From positions 35,425 to 99,424 of the forward strand of contig NZ_LSGW01000083.1 in NCBI RefSeq assembly GCF_001643305.1: a stretch of DNA of 64,000 bases, given 5' to 3'. The notes under the pieces are model-generated. The model did no database searches. It was not told where the DNA came from and saw only the letters and a list, made by a program, of their open reading frames with translations. Below, piece by piece: positions 19,869 to 29,369 of this stretch. The position numbers and the translations under genes were made by a program. Numbering within the stretch: the first letter of the stretch is position 1; each line of letters starts with the position of its first letter. The DNA comes from Aeromonas salmonicida subsp. salmonicida. Lineage in GTDB: Bacteria; Pseudomonadota; Gammaproteobacteria; Enterobacterales; Aeromonadaceae.

Positions 19869-20980
19869 GCCAACTGCCACTCACCTCGGATCTGGCCCGG
19901 ATTTTTCTGGATGATGTCCCGCTTATCGACTTGCGTGCCCCCATCGAGTTCAAGGAAGGGGCCTTCCCCTGCTCGACCAGTCTGCCCCTGATGACAGACG
20001 ATGAGCGTGCCCAGGTGGGCACCTGCTTCAAGCAGCGAGGCCAGGCGGCGGCGATTGAACTGGGCCACCAACTGGTGGGGGGTGCCGTGCGTGCAGAACG
20101 GCTCGACGGCTGGTTGGCACAGTTGCGAAAACAGCCCGATGCCCTGCTCTACTGCTTTCGTGGCGGCCTGCGCTCACAAACCGTGCAACTCTGGTTGCAT
20201 GAGGCCGGGGTCACCCGCCCTCGGGTAGCCGGTGGCTACAAGGAGATGCGCCGTTTTCTCATCGATACCCTGGACAAGGCCGCGGCCGAGTGTCACTGGA
20301 CAGTGCTGACCGGCATGACCGGCTCCGGCAAGACCCATATGCTGGAGCACGTGACTCAGGCGGTGGATCTGGAGGGGCATGCCCATCACAGGGGCTCGTC
20401 ATTTGGTCAGCTTCCAGGGGGCCAGCCCAGCAACATCAATTTTGAAAACAAGCTGGCCATCGAGCTACTCAAGCGCCGCCACCAGGGTGAACATGCTTTC
20501 GTGGTAGAGGACGAGAGCCGGCTCATCGGCCGCTGCTGCCTGCCCAACCCCCTGTTTGATGCCATGTGCGAGGCACCGCTGGTGGTGGTGGATGTGCCGC
20601 AGAGCGAGCGTGCCGAACAGATCCGCCAGGACTATGTGCACGATCTCTGGCTGCGTTATCAGGCCATGTTTGGTGCCGAAGAAGGCTGGCCACTGTTTGC
20701 AGCCTATCTCACCGATGCGCTGGCCCGCCTCAAGCGCCGCCTTGGCGATCAAGCACACCGCGAGCTGGACCAGCTGATGCAAATCGCCCTTGCCGAGCAA
20801 GCCAACAGCGGCACCACCGAGCGCCATCTGGCCTGGATCACCCTGCTGCTGACCCGCTACTACGACCCCATGTATCTCTATCAACTGGGCAACAAGCGTG
20901 AGCGCATCGTGTTCCGGGGTGAGAAGCAGGCCTGTCTGGACTTCTTTGCCGAGCAACACGCAGCCCGGCAGCAAGGCTGA
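19865..20980 (+). CDS. selU: tRNA 2-selenouridine synthase
   Basis: 371 residues (E. coli SelU/MnmH 364). Replaces sulfur by selenium at the 2-thiouridine wobble base of certain tRNAs, using selenophosphate from SelD. An N-terminal rhodanese domain carries the catalytic Cys97 in [14 protein letters not shown]-loop domain with GMTGSGKTH near 145 follows. The ATG lies in the stop of a relic ORF that resembles its own first codons. Confidence 0.95.
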   Translation: MSQLPLTSDLARIFLDDVPLIDLRAPIEFKEGAFPCSTSLPLMTDDERAQVGTCFKQRGQAAAIELGHQLVGGAVRAERLDGWLAQLRKQPDALLYCFRGGLRSQTVQLWLHEAGVTRPRVAGGYKEMRRFLIDTLDKAAAECHWTVLTGMTGSGKTHMLEHVTQAVDLEGHAHHRGSSFGQLPGGQPSNINFENKLAIELLKRRHQGEHAFVVEDESRLIGRCCLPNPLFDAMCEAPLVVVDVPQSERAEQIRQDYVHDLWLRYQAMFGAEEGWPLFAAYLTDALARLKRRLGDQAHRELDQLMQIALAEQANSGTTERHLAWITLLLTRYYDPMYLYQLGNKRERIVFRGEKQACLDFFAEQHAARQQG

Positions 20981-21009
20981 CTCACTCCCGTCAAACAAGA
21001 GGACCCCCT

Positions 21010-21654
21010 ATGTTGAAATTCGAGGTGATCCCGGTCACCCAATTCGCCCAGAACTGCTCCCTCATCTGGTGTGACGAGACCCACCAGGCGGCGCTGATTG
21101 ACCCGTGTGGCGAGGCCGACAAGCTGCTCGCAGCCATCACCCAGCGCGGGCTTACCCTGACCCACATCCTGCTGACCCATGGCCATCTGGATCACGTGGG
21201 CGCCGCCGCAGAGCTGCGTGAAACAACCGGCGTAGCCATCACAGGCCCCCACAAAGAAGATGCCTTCTGGCTCGACATGCTGCCCCGGCAGAGCCAGATG
21301 TTTGGCTTCGCCCATACCCCTGCTTTCACGCCGAATAGCTGGCTTGAGCAGGGTGACAAGGTGAAAGTGGGCAACTGCGAGCTGGAGGTCTATTTCTGTC
21401 CGGGCCACACTCCGGGCCACGTCATCCTGCTCAGCCAGGCCGAAAAACTCGCCTGGGTTGGTGACGTGCTGTTCGCCGGCAGCATAGGCCGCACCGACTT
21501 CCCACGCGGTGATCACGCCACCTTGATAAAGTCGATCACTGAAACCCTGCTGCCGCTGGGTGACGAGATTGTCTTTATCCCGGGCCATGGCCCCAGCTCC
21601 ACCTTTGGCCGAGAAAAGGCAAGCAATCCTTACCTGACCCAAGCCGTCTGGTAA
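21010..21654 (+). CDS. ycbL: metallo-beta-lactamase fold hydrolase, YcbL (type I glyoxalase II-like)
   Basis: 214 residues. The metal site HGHLDH lies at about residues 57-62, followed by a second histidine in CPGHTPGH, GDVLFAGSIGRTDF and GHGP near the C-terminus. The sequence closely follows E. coli YcbL (about 215 residues), a glyoxalase II-like thioesterase lacking the C-terminal helical domain. It begins 29 bases after selU with AAGAGGA as Shine-Dalgarno, so it is probably cotranscribed with selD-selU. Confidence 0.9.
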   Translation: MLKFEVIPVTQFAQNCSLIWCDETHQAALIDPCGEADKLLAAITQRGLTLTHILLTHGHLDHVGAAAELRETTGVAITGPHKEDAFWLDMLPRQSQMFGFAHTPAFTPNSWLEQGDKVKVGNCELEVYFCPGHTPGHVILLSQAEKLAWVGDVLFAGSIGRTDFPRGDHATLIKSITETLLPLGDEIVFIPGHGPSSTFGREKASNPYLTQAVW

Positions 21655-21680
21655 CAGCAAGCAGGCTTGCCACTGACGCC

Positions 21681-21711
21681 AAGAGGGCGACCCCGGGGTC
21701 GCCCTCTTTCA
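21681..21711 (+). terminator. terminator of the selD-selU-ycbL unit
   Basis: A perfect 28-base palindrome, AAGAGGGCGACCCC followed by its complement (21681-21708), with a short T tail. Confidence 0.75.
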
Positions 21712-21746
21712 TGACTTGCTGCACGCGTCATCAAACGCCAGACAGC

Positions 21747-21774
21747 AAAAAGCCACTCCTGAGAGTGGCTTTTT
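21747..21774. terminator. bidirectional terminator between ycbL and rplY
   Basis: AAAAAGCCACTC (21747-21758) and GAGTGGCTTTTT (21763-21774), loop CTGA. A and T runs on both sides allow action on either strand; it is mainly the rplY terminator. Confidence 0.9.
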
Positions 21775-21796
21775 CTTCAACCAGATTGGCTCGCTA

Positions 21797-22084
21797 TTAA
21801 ACGCGAACGAAATCCAGGTGAACCAGCTTCGGCTTAACCGGGTGACGCTGGATAGCCTTCACTTTAACGTTGACTTCTTCACCGTTGATGACCAGGGTCA
21901 GCACGGATTCGTAGAATTCCGGCTTCTCTTGGGCGATGATGAATTTTTTGTGGTCAACAGTGATGGACTGAGCTTCTTTGCCGGCACCGTAGATGATGGC
22001 AGGAACTTGGTCAGCGTGACGCAGGCGGCGGCTCGCACCTTTCCCCAGGTCAGAACGGACTTCAGCTTGGAATACGAAAGACAT
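21797..22084 (-). CDS. rplY: 50S ribosomal protein L25
   Basis: 95 residues, the short single-domain L25 found in enteric-type gammaproteobacteria (E. coli 94). Binds 5S rRNA in the large subunit. The pattern [24 protein letters not shown] is diagnostic. Stands alone with its own terminator. Confidence 0.96.
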   Translation of the reverse strand: MSFVFQAEVRSDLGKGASRRLRHADQVPAIIYGAGKEAQSITVDHKKFIIAQEKPEFYESVLTLVINGEEVNVKVKAIQRHPVKPKLVHLDFVRV

Positions 22085-22190
22085 TGTGGTTATCTCATAT
22101 AGATGAATTTATGGTGCTGACTGCGACCGGTCAGCACCTCGCAAAACGAGGGCGCATACTAGCATGGGCCCTGAACAGTGACAAGATACC

Positions 22191-23057
22191 TTAACGCCCC
22201 TGCTCCAGCCGGGCAAAACGCTGCTGCCGCTGTGCAGGACTCAGGGCATCGAAGCGCGCCAGCGTCTGCGGCGCAGGGCAGTAGAGGGTATCCCCCGCCT
22301 TGACCCGGATGCCGTTGCCCATCAGCGGGCGATTGTCATCGACAATGGCCAACAGATAGCTGTAAGTGTCCCCCGCTATGCCCGTGACAGTGCCGTTCTG
22401 AGCCAGGGTCGCAGCAATGCGCCACAGGGTTTCTCCCGATGCCACCCGATGACAGACCTGCTTGCCACCGGCAGCGGGAGCCGCCAGCGTCAAGGTTGTG
22501 TTGACGGATGTCGGTGTGACAACGGGTTGCGATGCTCTCTTCGCCTCGTCTAGGGCGACACTCGCCAGCATGGCCTCCGGCGCCAGCCAGGTTGCGCGCA
22601 GATTGAGACTCACCAGCAGCGGCTCGGCTCCATCACGGATGGCTCTTGGCTGACCGGGCATCACCGGCGGGGAAAATTCCGCCATAAAGGGTACCTGACC
22701 AGGGATCGCAGCCTGTTGGCTCTGCCCCCGATCCAAGGCAGGCAGCAGGGGCGCAAGCCCGTAGGCGGCCTCATCGATACGCCTGAGCCGGGCCAGATAC
22801 GCCTTGGAGAGTTGAGCCTCCCCCTCGAACAGGTCAAAAGGGGGCACCAGCCGGGCCGGAAACAGCACCTGCCAGCGGCCCTTCTTTTTCTTGAGCTCAA
22901 GGGGGGGAAATTGATTGCCCCGCCAGGCCACGAACATGGCCGGCGGAGTACGGTGTAGCGGGTAATACTCCGGGTTCAGTTGTACCCAGGTTTGCTCGGC
23001 TATGGGTTGATAGCCACTGATGTTGACCATTGCCACGCTTAACCAGAATCCAAGCAT
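22191..23057 (-). CDS. LysM-domain protein, FimV-like, function unknown
   Basis: 288 residues from the ATG at 23057, chosen because GGAGGAGC precedes it; the longest ORF begins 51 bases earlier. An N-terminal hydrophobic stretch (LGFWLSVAMVNISGY) may be a signal or anchor. The middle has no recognised domain. Residues about 200-270 form a LysM-like module (RVASGETLWRIAATL ... GIRVKAGDTLYCP). It lies 79 bases after hrpA on the same strand. The layout recalls the N-terminal part of FimV-type proteins, but it lacks their acidic repeats. Confidence 0.75.
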   Translation of the reverse strand: MLGFWLSVAMVNISGYQPIAEQTWVQLNPEYYPLHRTPPAMFVAWRGNQFPPLELKKKKGRWQVLFPARLVPPFDLFEGEAQLSKAYLARLRRIDEAAYGLAPLLPALDRGQSQQAAIPGQVPFMAEFSPPVMPGQPRAIRDGAEPLLVSLNLRATWLAPEAMLASVALDEAKRASQPVVTPTSVNTTLTLAAPAAGGKQVCHRVASGETLWRIAATLAQNGTVTGIAGDTYSYLLAIVDDNRPLMGNGIRVKAGDTLYCPAPQTLARFDALSPAQRQQRFARLEQGR

Positions 23058-23135
23058 CCTTGCTCCTCCGTTAGCCTTTTCCTGGTCGGCGGCAAGGGCC
23101 ACCGACACGAAGACCTGCCTGTCTCCTACAGCAGA

Positions 23136-26100
23136 TTAGCACTGGGCGATGGCGTTGAGCACCCGTTTATCTGACACCGGATAGGGGGTCCCCAGATTCT
23201 GGGCGAAGAAGGAGACCCGCAACTCCTCGATCATCCAGCGGATATTGGCCACTTCGGTCGGGATCAACTGGGATTTGGGGATCTTGGCCAAGAGAGCCTT
23301 GTACTCGGCTTCAACGCTCTGCACCTTGAGCATGTAAACCCGATCCCGGTTGGGATCGATGGCCAGCTTTTCCATCCGGCGCTCGATGGCTCGCAGGTAG
23401 CGCAGCAAATCCGGCAGCCGCTGCCAGCCAGTCTCGGTCACGAACCCCTTGTGAATGAGGTTGCCCAGCTGAAGCTGGATATCCGACATGGCAAAGGCGG
23501 TGTCGAGCTGCATCTTGCCCTTGAGCCGCTTCTTGATTTCGTGAGAAAGCGTCAGCACGGCTTCCACCTGGCTGGCCACTTCCACCACGGCATCGTTGAG
23601 CTCGGCGCGCACAAATTCCTTGAGCGCTTCGAAACCGGCCTCATCCCATGCCAATCCACCATGCTGGGCGATCAACTTGTCGCAACCGCAGGCAATGCAG
23701 TCATCGATAAGCTCTGCCACCTTGCCAAACGGATTGAAATAGAGCCCCAACTTGGCCTTGTTGGGCAGCTTCTCCTGCAGGTACTTGATGGGTGATGGCA
23801 CGTTGAGCAGCACTAGTCGGCGCTGGCCAGCCCACATCAGCTGCTGCTGGGCCACAGAGCTCTCCACCAGCTGGATGGAGACAGAGTCCTTCTCATCCAC
23901 CAAGGCCGGATAGGCCTTCACCTCGAAGCCGCCGCGCTTCTGGCTGTATTCCTGCGGCAATTCACCAAAGCTCCACAGCGTCAGGCCTGACTGCTCGATA
24001 TCATCGTCCGCCACCTGGGACAGCGTCTCCTGCACACGCCCACGCAAGGATTCTTTCAGTGCCTCCAGATCCTTGCCTTCCGCAATAGGCTTGTGCCTAT
24101 CGTCCACCACCCGGAAGGTGAGTTTCAGGTGATCGGGCACCGCAGCCCAGTCCCATGCCTCGCGGGGCACAGTCACCCCCGTCATGCGCCGCAGTTGACG
24201 CTCCATCTCGTCCAGCAGTGGTCCCTGCTCGGGGTTGAGGCTGGCGAGCAGCGCATCGGCGTAGTTGGGGGCCGGTACGAAATTCTTGCGCATCGGCTTT
24301 GGCATGGATTTTATCAGCGCCACCAGCAACTCATGGCGCAGCCCGGGGATCAGCCACTCGAACCCCTTTACCTCCACCTGATTGAGCAATGGCAGCGGAA
24401 TATGCAGGGTAACGCCATCGGCCGCCTCCCCCGGTTCAAACTGGTAGCTCAATTTAAGTTTGAGTCGCCCCTGCTGCCAGAAGTTGGGATAGTCGAGATC
24501 ACTGATGTGGGCCGCATCCCCCTTCATCAGCATCTCCCGCTCGAAGTTGAGCAGCTCTGGGTCCTGCTTTTGTGCCTCTTTCCACCAGTTGTCGAAGTGG
24601 CGACTTGATATCACCTCTTCCGGCAAACGGGCGTCGTAGAAGCGGAACAAGTCCTCATCCTCCACCAGAATGTCGCGACGGCGGGACTTGTGCTCCAGCT
24701 CCTCCACCTCGGCCAGAAGCTTGCGGTTGTCGCCAAAGAAGCGGTGACGGGTCTCGAAATCCCCCTCCACCAGGGCACGACGGATAAAGAGCTCTCGACA
24801 CAGCACAGGATCGAGGCGGCTGAAGTTGATGGTGCGCTCATTGACCAGCGTCAGACCAAACAGGGTCACTTTCTCCTTGGCCATGACGGCGCCATTCTTC
24901 TTCGACCAGTGGGGATCGCTGTGGTGCAGCTTGATGATGTGAGCCGCCAGCGGCTCCACCCACTCGGGTTCAATCTTGGCATTGACCCGGGCATAGAGGC
25001 GGGAGGTTTCCACCAGTTCGGCGGCCATCACCCACTTGGGCGGTTTCTTGAACAGACCCGAGGCCGGGAAAATGTGGAAGCGGCCGTTGCGGGCGCCGAG
25101 AAACTCGGGCTTCTCCAGATCCTTGTTGCCGATATGGCTCAGGAGGCCGGTCAGCAAGGCGCAATGCACCGTCTTGAAATCCGCCGGTTCATGATTGGCT
25201 TTAAAGCCCAGCTCTTTCACCGTCTGGCGTAACTGGAAGTGAATATCCTGCCACTCGCGCACTCGCAGGTAGGAGAGGAACTCCTTCTGGCACATGCGAC
25301 GGAACGAGTTGCTGCCCAGTGCATCCTGCTGCTCTTTGAGGTAATTCCACAGATTGACGAAGGCAAGGAAGTCAGAATCCTTGTCTTCAAAGCGTTTGTG
25401 TTGCTCGTCGGCGGCCTGCTTCTTCTCCATGGGCCGCTCGCGGGGATCCTGGATGCTGAGGCCGGCGGTGATCACCATGACCTCGCTCAGGCAACCGGTT
25501 TGCGCCGCCGTGATCACCATCTTCGCCAAACGGGGATCAAGGGGAATGCGCGACAGCTGACGACCTATGTCAGTCAACTGCAGTTTGGGTTCCTGATCCC
25601 GGGTGCCAGGCAGCTCTCTTACTGCCTCCAGCTCCTTGAGCAGGCTCAGGCCATCCTTGATGTGGCGCGACTCGGGCGGCTCGACGAAGGGAAAGGCCTC
25701 CATGTTGCCAAGCCCCAGCGCTAGCATCTGCAAAATGACGGAGGCCAGGTTGGTACGCAGGATCTCGGGATCGGTAAAAGCGGGACGATTGTTGAAATCC
25801 TCCTCGGAGTAGAGGCGGATACAGATACCGTCCGCCACCCGGCCACAACGCCCTTTGCGCTGGTTGGCACTGGCCTGGGAGACCGGCTCTATGGGCAGGC
25901 GCTGCACCTTGGTACGCCAGGAGTAGCGACTGATGCGGGCAGTGCCCGGGTCTATCACATAACGGATGCCCGGCACTGTGAGAGAGGTTTCCGCCACGTT
26001 GGTGGCGAGCACGATGCGCCGCCCGGCGTGTTGCTGGAACACCCGGTTCTGCTCTGTATTGGAGAGGCGCGCATAGAGCGGCAGCACTTCTGTATCTCGC

Positions 26101-27023
26101 AGGCCCAATTTGTTCAAGGCATCGGCGGTATCGCGGATCTCCCGCTCGCCGTTCATGAAGATGAGAATGTCCCCCAGTCCTTCCTCGGCCAGCTCCTGCA
26201 CCGCATCGAAGATACCCTGCAACTGGTCGCGATCGTCACTCCCCTCCAGCAGCGGCCGATAGCGCACATCGACGGGATAAGTGCGGCCGGAGACCTCGAT
26301 CACCGGCGCCTTGTTGAAATGGCGGGAGAAGCGCTGGGGATCTATGGTGGCCGAGGTGATGATCACCTTGAGGTCGGGGCGCCTTGGCAGCAGCTGCTTG
26401 AGATAACCCAGAATGAAATCGATGTTGAGGCTGCGCTCGTGGGCCTCATCGATGATGATGGTATCGTACTGGGTCAACATACGGTCGTTCTGGATCTCCG
26501 CCAGCAAGATACCGTCTGTCATCAGCTTGATGTGGGTCTGCTCGCTCACCTGATCGGTAAAGCGCACCTTGTAACCCACGTACTGGCCGAGTTCTGACTC
26601 CATCTCCTCTGCGATACGGGCAGCTACAGTACGGGCAGCCAGACGGCGCGGCTGGGTGTGGCCGATAAAGCCCTTCACCCCGCGCCCCAGCGCCAGGCAG
26701 ATCTTGGGGATCTGGGTCGTTTTGCCTGAGCCGGTTTCACCGGCGATGATCACCACCTGATGCTCACTGATCGCCTTGGCGATCTCTGCCTGCTTCTGGC
26801 TAACAGGCAAGTTGTCCGGGTACGTGACCTTGGGGACACCGGCCAGACGGGACTGATAACGCGCCTGCGCTGCGTCCAGATCGGCGGCAATGGTCTCCAG
26901 CACTGTGATCTGCTTGCCCTCGGGCAGCTTCTTGATCCCGTTCAGACGACTGGAAAGACGACGGGCATCAAGGTTCATGCAGGCTGATAGACGGCGGCGC
27001 AGCGCCTCGATAGAGAGAGACAA
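23136..27023 (-). CDS. hrpA: ATP-dependent RNA helicase HrpA
   Basis: 1295 residues (E. coli HrpA 1300). A DEAH-box helicase that resolves stalled ribosomes and takes part in mRNA processing in enterobacteria. Walker A GETGSGKTTQIPK near residues 95-105 and DEAH in IIIDEAHERSLN; motif VI lies in QRKGRCGR. After the helicase core come the HA2 and OB-fold regions and the long HrpA-specific C-terminal domain. The complete frame shows no damage. Confidence 0.96.
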   Translation of the reverse strand: MSLSIEALRRRLSACMNLDARRLSSRLNGIKKLPEGKQITVLETIAADLDAAQARYQSRLAGVPKVTYPDNLPVSQKQAEIAKAISEHQVVIIAGETGSGKTTQIPKICLALGRGVKGFIGHTQPRRLAARTVAARIAEEMESELGQYVGYKVRFTDQVSEQTHIKLMTDGILLAEIQNDRMLTQYDTIIIDEAHERSLNIDFILGYLKQLLPRRPDLKVIITSATIDPQRFSRHFNKAPVIEVSGRTYPVDVRYRPLLEGSDDRDQLQGIFDAVQELAEEGLGDILIFMNGEREIRDTADALNKLGLRDTEVLPLYARLSNTEQNRVFQQHAGRRIVLATNVAETSLTVPGIRYVIDPGTARISRYSWRTKVQRLPIEPVSQASANQRKGRCGRVADGICIRLYSEEDFNNRPAFTDPEILRTNLASVILQMLALGLGNMEAFPFVEPPESRHIKDGLSLLKELEAVRELPGTRDQEPKLQLTDIGRQLSRIPLDPRLAKMVITAAQTGCLSEVMVITAGLSIQDPRERPMEKKQAADEQHKRFEDKDSDFLAFVNLWNYLKEQQDALGSNSFRRMCQKEFLSYLRVREWQDIHFQLRQTVKELGFKANHEPADFKTVHCALLTGLLSHIGNKDLEKPEFLGARNGRFHIFPASGLFKKPPKWVMAAELVETSRLYARVNAKIEPEWVEPLAAHIIKLHHSDPHWSKKNGAVMAKEKVTLFGLTLVNERTINFSRLDPVLCRELFIRRALVEGDFETRHRFFGDNRKLLAEVEELEHKSRRRDILVEDEDLFRFYDARLPEEVISSRHFDNWWKEAQKQDPELLNFEREMLMKGDAAHISDLDYPNFWQQGRLKLKLSYQFEPGEAADGVTLHIPLPLLNQVEVKGFEWLIPGLRHELLVALIKSMPKPMRKNFVPAPNYADALLASLNPEQGPLLDEMERQLRRMTGVTVPREAWDWAAVPDHLKLTFRVVDDRHKPIAEGKDLEALKESLRGRVQETLSQVADDDIEQSGLTLWSFGELPQEYSQKRGGFEVKAYPALVDEKDSVSIQLVESSVAQQQLMWAGQRRLVLLNVPSPIKYLQEKLPNKAKLGLYFNPFGKVAELIDDCIACGCDKLIAQHGGLAWDEAGFEALKEFVRAELNDAVVEVASQVEAVLTLSHEIKKRLKGKMQLDTAFAMSDIQLQLGNLIHKGFVTETGWQRLPDLLRYLRAIERRMEKLAIDPNRDRVYMLKVQSVEAEYKALLAKIPKSQLIPTEVANIRWMIEELRVSFFAQNLGTPYPVSDKRVLNAIAQC

Positions 27024-27173
27024 GGTACAAATTCCTTAATAGAGAGCCCGGCATGGGGCCATATCGACAAGCTTCGGCAGATCCTAAAGAGCGGGCGGGA
27101 GCGGTGCAAGCCTTAAAGCGATTGGGGTAGCGATGAAAGCCGGAATAGATCCGGTATGAAGAGAATGCCTGAA

Positions 27174-27200
27174 TAAAAAGAGCAGGCACCCGGCCTGCTC
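27174..27200 (-). terminator. terminator of the CBS-domain gene
   Basis: GAGCAGGC (27180-27187) and GCCTGCTC (27193-27200), loop ACCCG, followed by T's on the minus strand. Confidence 0.88.
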
Positions 27201-27226
27201 CTGATGACGCCTTCCACTCAACCTGA

Positions 27227-27649
27227 TCAGACCCGGGCCTTGTGCACGAAGCAGGTACCCAGCTGGGCATGGATCGCCTGCATCACATCGTGACGGCTGA
27301 TCACCCCGAGCAGGCGACCCTCCTCCACCACCGGATAGATCTTGGGCTTTTGCCCCATCATCATCTCGGCCAACTCCAGAATGCTGGTATCAGGCCCGAC
27401 GGCCAGCACCTCATTGCGCATCACATTCTTGACCTGAGCCACCTGCTCGCAGTGATAGGCCTCTTTGAGCATGACGGCGATACAGTCCTGCTCGGACACC
27501 CAACCAATGAGATGACCCAGTGCATCCACTACCGGGCCACCGAGCTGGCGGCTATTGAGAAACTTTTCCACCGCAGATTGCACCATCATGTCAGCGCTGA
27601 ACGTGATGGGCCGGTGCTGCATGTAATCCTTTGCTTTTAGTGATTCCAT
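27227..27649 (-). CDS. tandem CBS-domain protein
   Basis: 140 residues from the ATG at 27649, which has GGGGAAG upstream; the longer ORF starts at 27697. Two CBS motifs (about 10-60 and 75-135) make up the whole protein. They are seen in YMQHRPITFSADMMVQSAVEKFL and MRNEVLAVGPDTSILELAEMM...PVVEEGRLLGVISRHDVM. Such pairs usually bind adenosine nucleotides and regulate a partner. No partner gene is adjacent. Confidence 0.88.
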   Translation of the reverse strand: MESLKAKDYMQHRPITFSADMMVQSAVEKFLNSRQLGGPVVDALGHLIGWVSEQDCIAVMLKEAYHCEQVAQVKNVMRNEVLAVGPDTSILELAEMMMGQKPKIYPVVEEGRLLGVISRHDVMQAIHAQLGTCFVHKARV

Positions 27650-27733
27650 TGTGCTTCCCCCAACCAGCCTCCCGGGCGGGAGGCGCAAGTCAGACACTAT
27701 GTCCGACCCACACCAAGCATAGCTCGCCCAATA

Positions 27734-28804
27734 TCAGGAGATGGATTGCAGCAGCAACAGCAACTCGTTCTGGCTGTGGCAGTCGGTTTTCTTGAAGACC
27801 CCTTTGAGGGTCGAGCGGACTGTTTCCACCTTGACACCGCGCAGCTCTGCGATGTCGTTGCTGCTATAACCCTTGCTCATCAGCACCAACAACTCTTTCT
27901 CGCCGATGGTGAGGGGGTAAAGGCTCGCCAGTGCCTCGATATCGGGATTGAATGAGTGTTCGGGATCCCGCAGCACCACTTCCACATAACGCTCAAACCG
28001 GCTGAGGCCGCTCATCAGGGTGCACTGGATCAGCAAGGGCCTTAAATTGGCCTGACGGGGAATGGACATATAAGCGCTCGCTCCCGGCAACAGGTAAGCA
28101 AAGCCATTCAATATCTCTTTGAACTGGCGTTGCTGCTCCTTATTTTGCAGCGAGAAGATACCATTGATGGCTCGCAGCTCCACATTTTCATCTGAGATAC
28201 GGTTGAAGGCCACATTGGAATAATGGATATGGCCTTTGTCATCGACGATGGCACTGGGCTTATTATGATTTTTAACCAGCTGCTGCAGCTGGTAGTTCTG
28301 GGTCTCCAGGGCCAGCAGATTCCAATAATGGTGGCTCCAGGCAGCCAGGCCGGAATAAACCTCTCCCAGTGAGGAGATATCCTGAGCGCTGAAATCATCC
28401 TGGCTGGCACCACGATAGGTACACAGGCTACTAAGGCCCCGCCCCTTCACCCGGCAGACGCCACCCGCCGCAAACTGGGCGCCGAAGCTGGCCAGCAATC
28501 CTGCCGAGTTGGACAGGGTGGTGGCATTGACTATGCCCTGGCAGCCCTTGTCCAGATAGTGATTGAACCACACATCCTGGCGATGGTGTTGCACATAGAA
28601 CTGCTGCTGAGCCTCGGTCAGGCCGCTTGAGAAGAGTTTTATCCCGTCGCTTTTGTCATCATCCCGTAACAAAAATAGCGAGGAACTCCCCGACACATCG
28701 GTGCGGAACTGATCCACCACCAACTTAATGTCAGAATCATCAATACCGCACTCATATAACTGGCTTATATAGGGCGATACCCTTTCCTTTACTAATGCCT
28801 TCAC
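27734..28804 (-). CDS. LuxR-family transcriptional regulator
   Basis: 356 residues. The C-terminal 60 residues are a LuxR/GerE helix-turn-helix (LTIGEKELLVLMSKGYSSNDIAELRGVKVETVRSTLKGVFKKTDCHSQNEL). The N-terminal 280 residues contain no autoinducer-binding signature and no receiver; a segment around 195-215 (SAIVDDKGHIHYSNVAFNRI) looks PAS-like. It is divergent from the YjiH-like membrane protein, across 565 bases, and could regulate it. The signal is unknown. Confidence 0.85.
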   Translation of the reverse strand: MKALVKERVSPYISQLYECGIDDSDIKLVVDQFRTDVSGSSSLFLLRDDDKSDGIKLFSSGLTEAQQQFYVQHHRQDVWFNHYLDKGCQGIVNATTLSNSAGLLASFGAQFAAGGVCRVKGRGLSSLCTYRGASQDDFSAQDISSLGEVYSGLAAWSHHYWNLLALETQNYQLQQLVKNHNKPSAIVDDKGHIHYSNVAFNRISDENVELRAINGIFSLQNKEQQRQFKEILNGFAYLLPGASAYMSIPRQANLRPLLIQCTLMSGLSRFERYVEVVLRDPEHSFNPDIEALASLYPLTIGEKELLVLMSKGYSSNDIAELRGVKVETVRSTLKGVFKKTDCHSQNELLLLLQSIS

Positions 28805-29369
28805 ACCCGAACTCCTAATTCTTATTTTTATTGAGGAGGCATCTTACTCTGCAATGAGAAACGCGAAAAGTAGTCAAATGAACAAAGGTTTTATAACTGT
28901 TCCGTAAATAGTAATGATGAAACGACATAAGGGTGAGCGAAAGCGAAAATTTAAAATCCAAGTTAATGTTTTTTATGCTTTTTGTCGCTATGGATTTTTT
29001 GTCGGCCTAAAGATTCCTGTCTCTGTGACATCCTGATTACCCGACAGGCCTCACATTTTATCCCTTTTGCCATGACAGCGGGTCCAGCCCGGATAAAAGC
29101 GTGACCCCCTGCAACCCCACAGCGCTGCGATACCGGGTCTACGCAGACAAGCCACTGGTTATCTATTCCATCGTGCTGGCGCCTGAACCAAAAAACCTCA
29201 TCCCAAAGAGCCGGGCAAGCCGTTAGTTGTCTGTGTCCCCTCATAAAAGACTCAAGTTGAGCTTGTTTCTCAATGGTTAATTTTGTGTTTTATTTGTGAA
29301 CGAGGACGAGCATTGTATATACAATTCGTTAGATGGATATCGGACAGGTATCAACCACAAGGAGAGTGT
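28805..29369. promoter_or_regulatory. divergent regulatory region between the luxR-type gene and the yjiH-like gene
   Basis: A 565-base AT-richer gap holds promoters for both genes. The only clear element is a 14-base palindrome at 29312-29325. A 93-codon minus-strand ORF (28963-29244) lacks a Shine-Dalgarno and recognisable motifs and is not called a gene. Confidence 0.5.
29312..29325. promoter_or_regulatory. palindromic operator candidate ATTGTATATACAAT
   Basis: A perfect 14-base palindrome 44 bases before the ATG of the YjiH-like gene. It resembles the TTGTATACAA-type operators of GntR-family regulators, with two extra central bases. The regulator is unidentified. Confidence 0.45.

Noticed and set aside
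28963..29244. 93-codon minus-strand ORF in the luxR/yjiH intergenic region
   Set aside because: No Shine-Dalgarno sequence, no recognisable motif and an atypical composition; probably chance.
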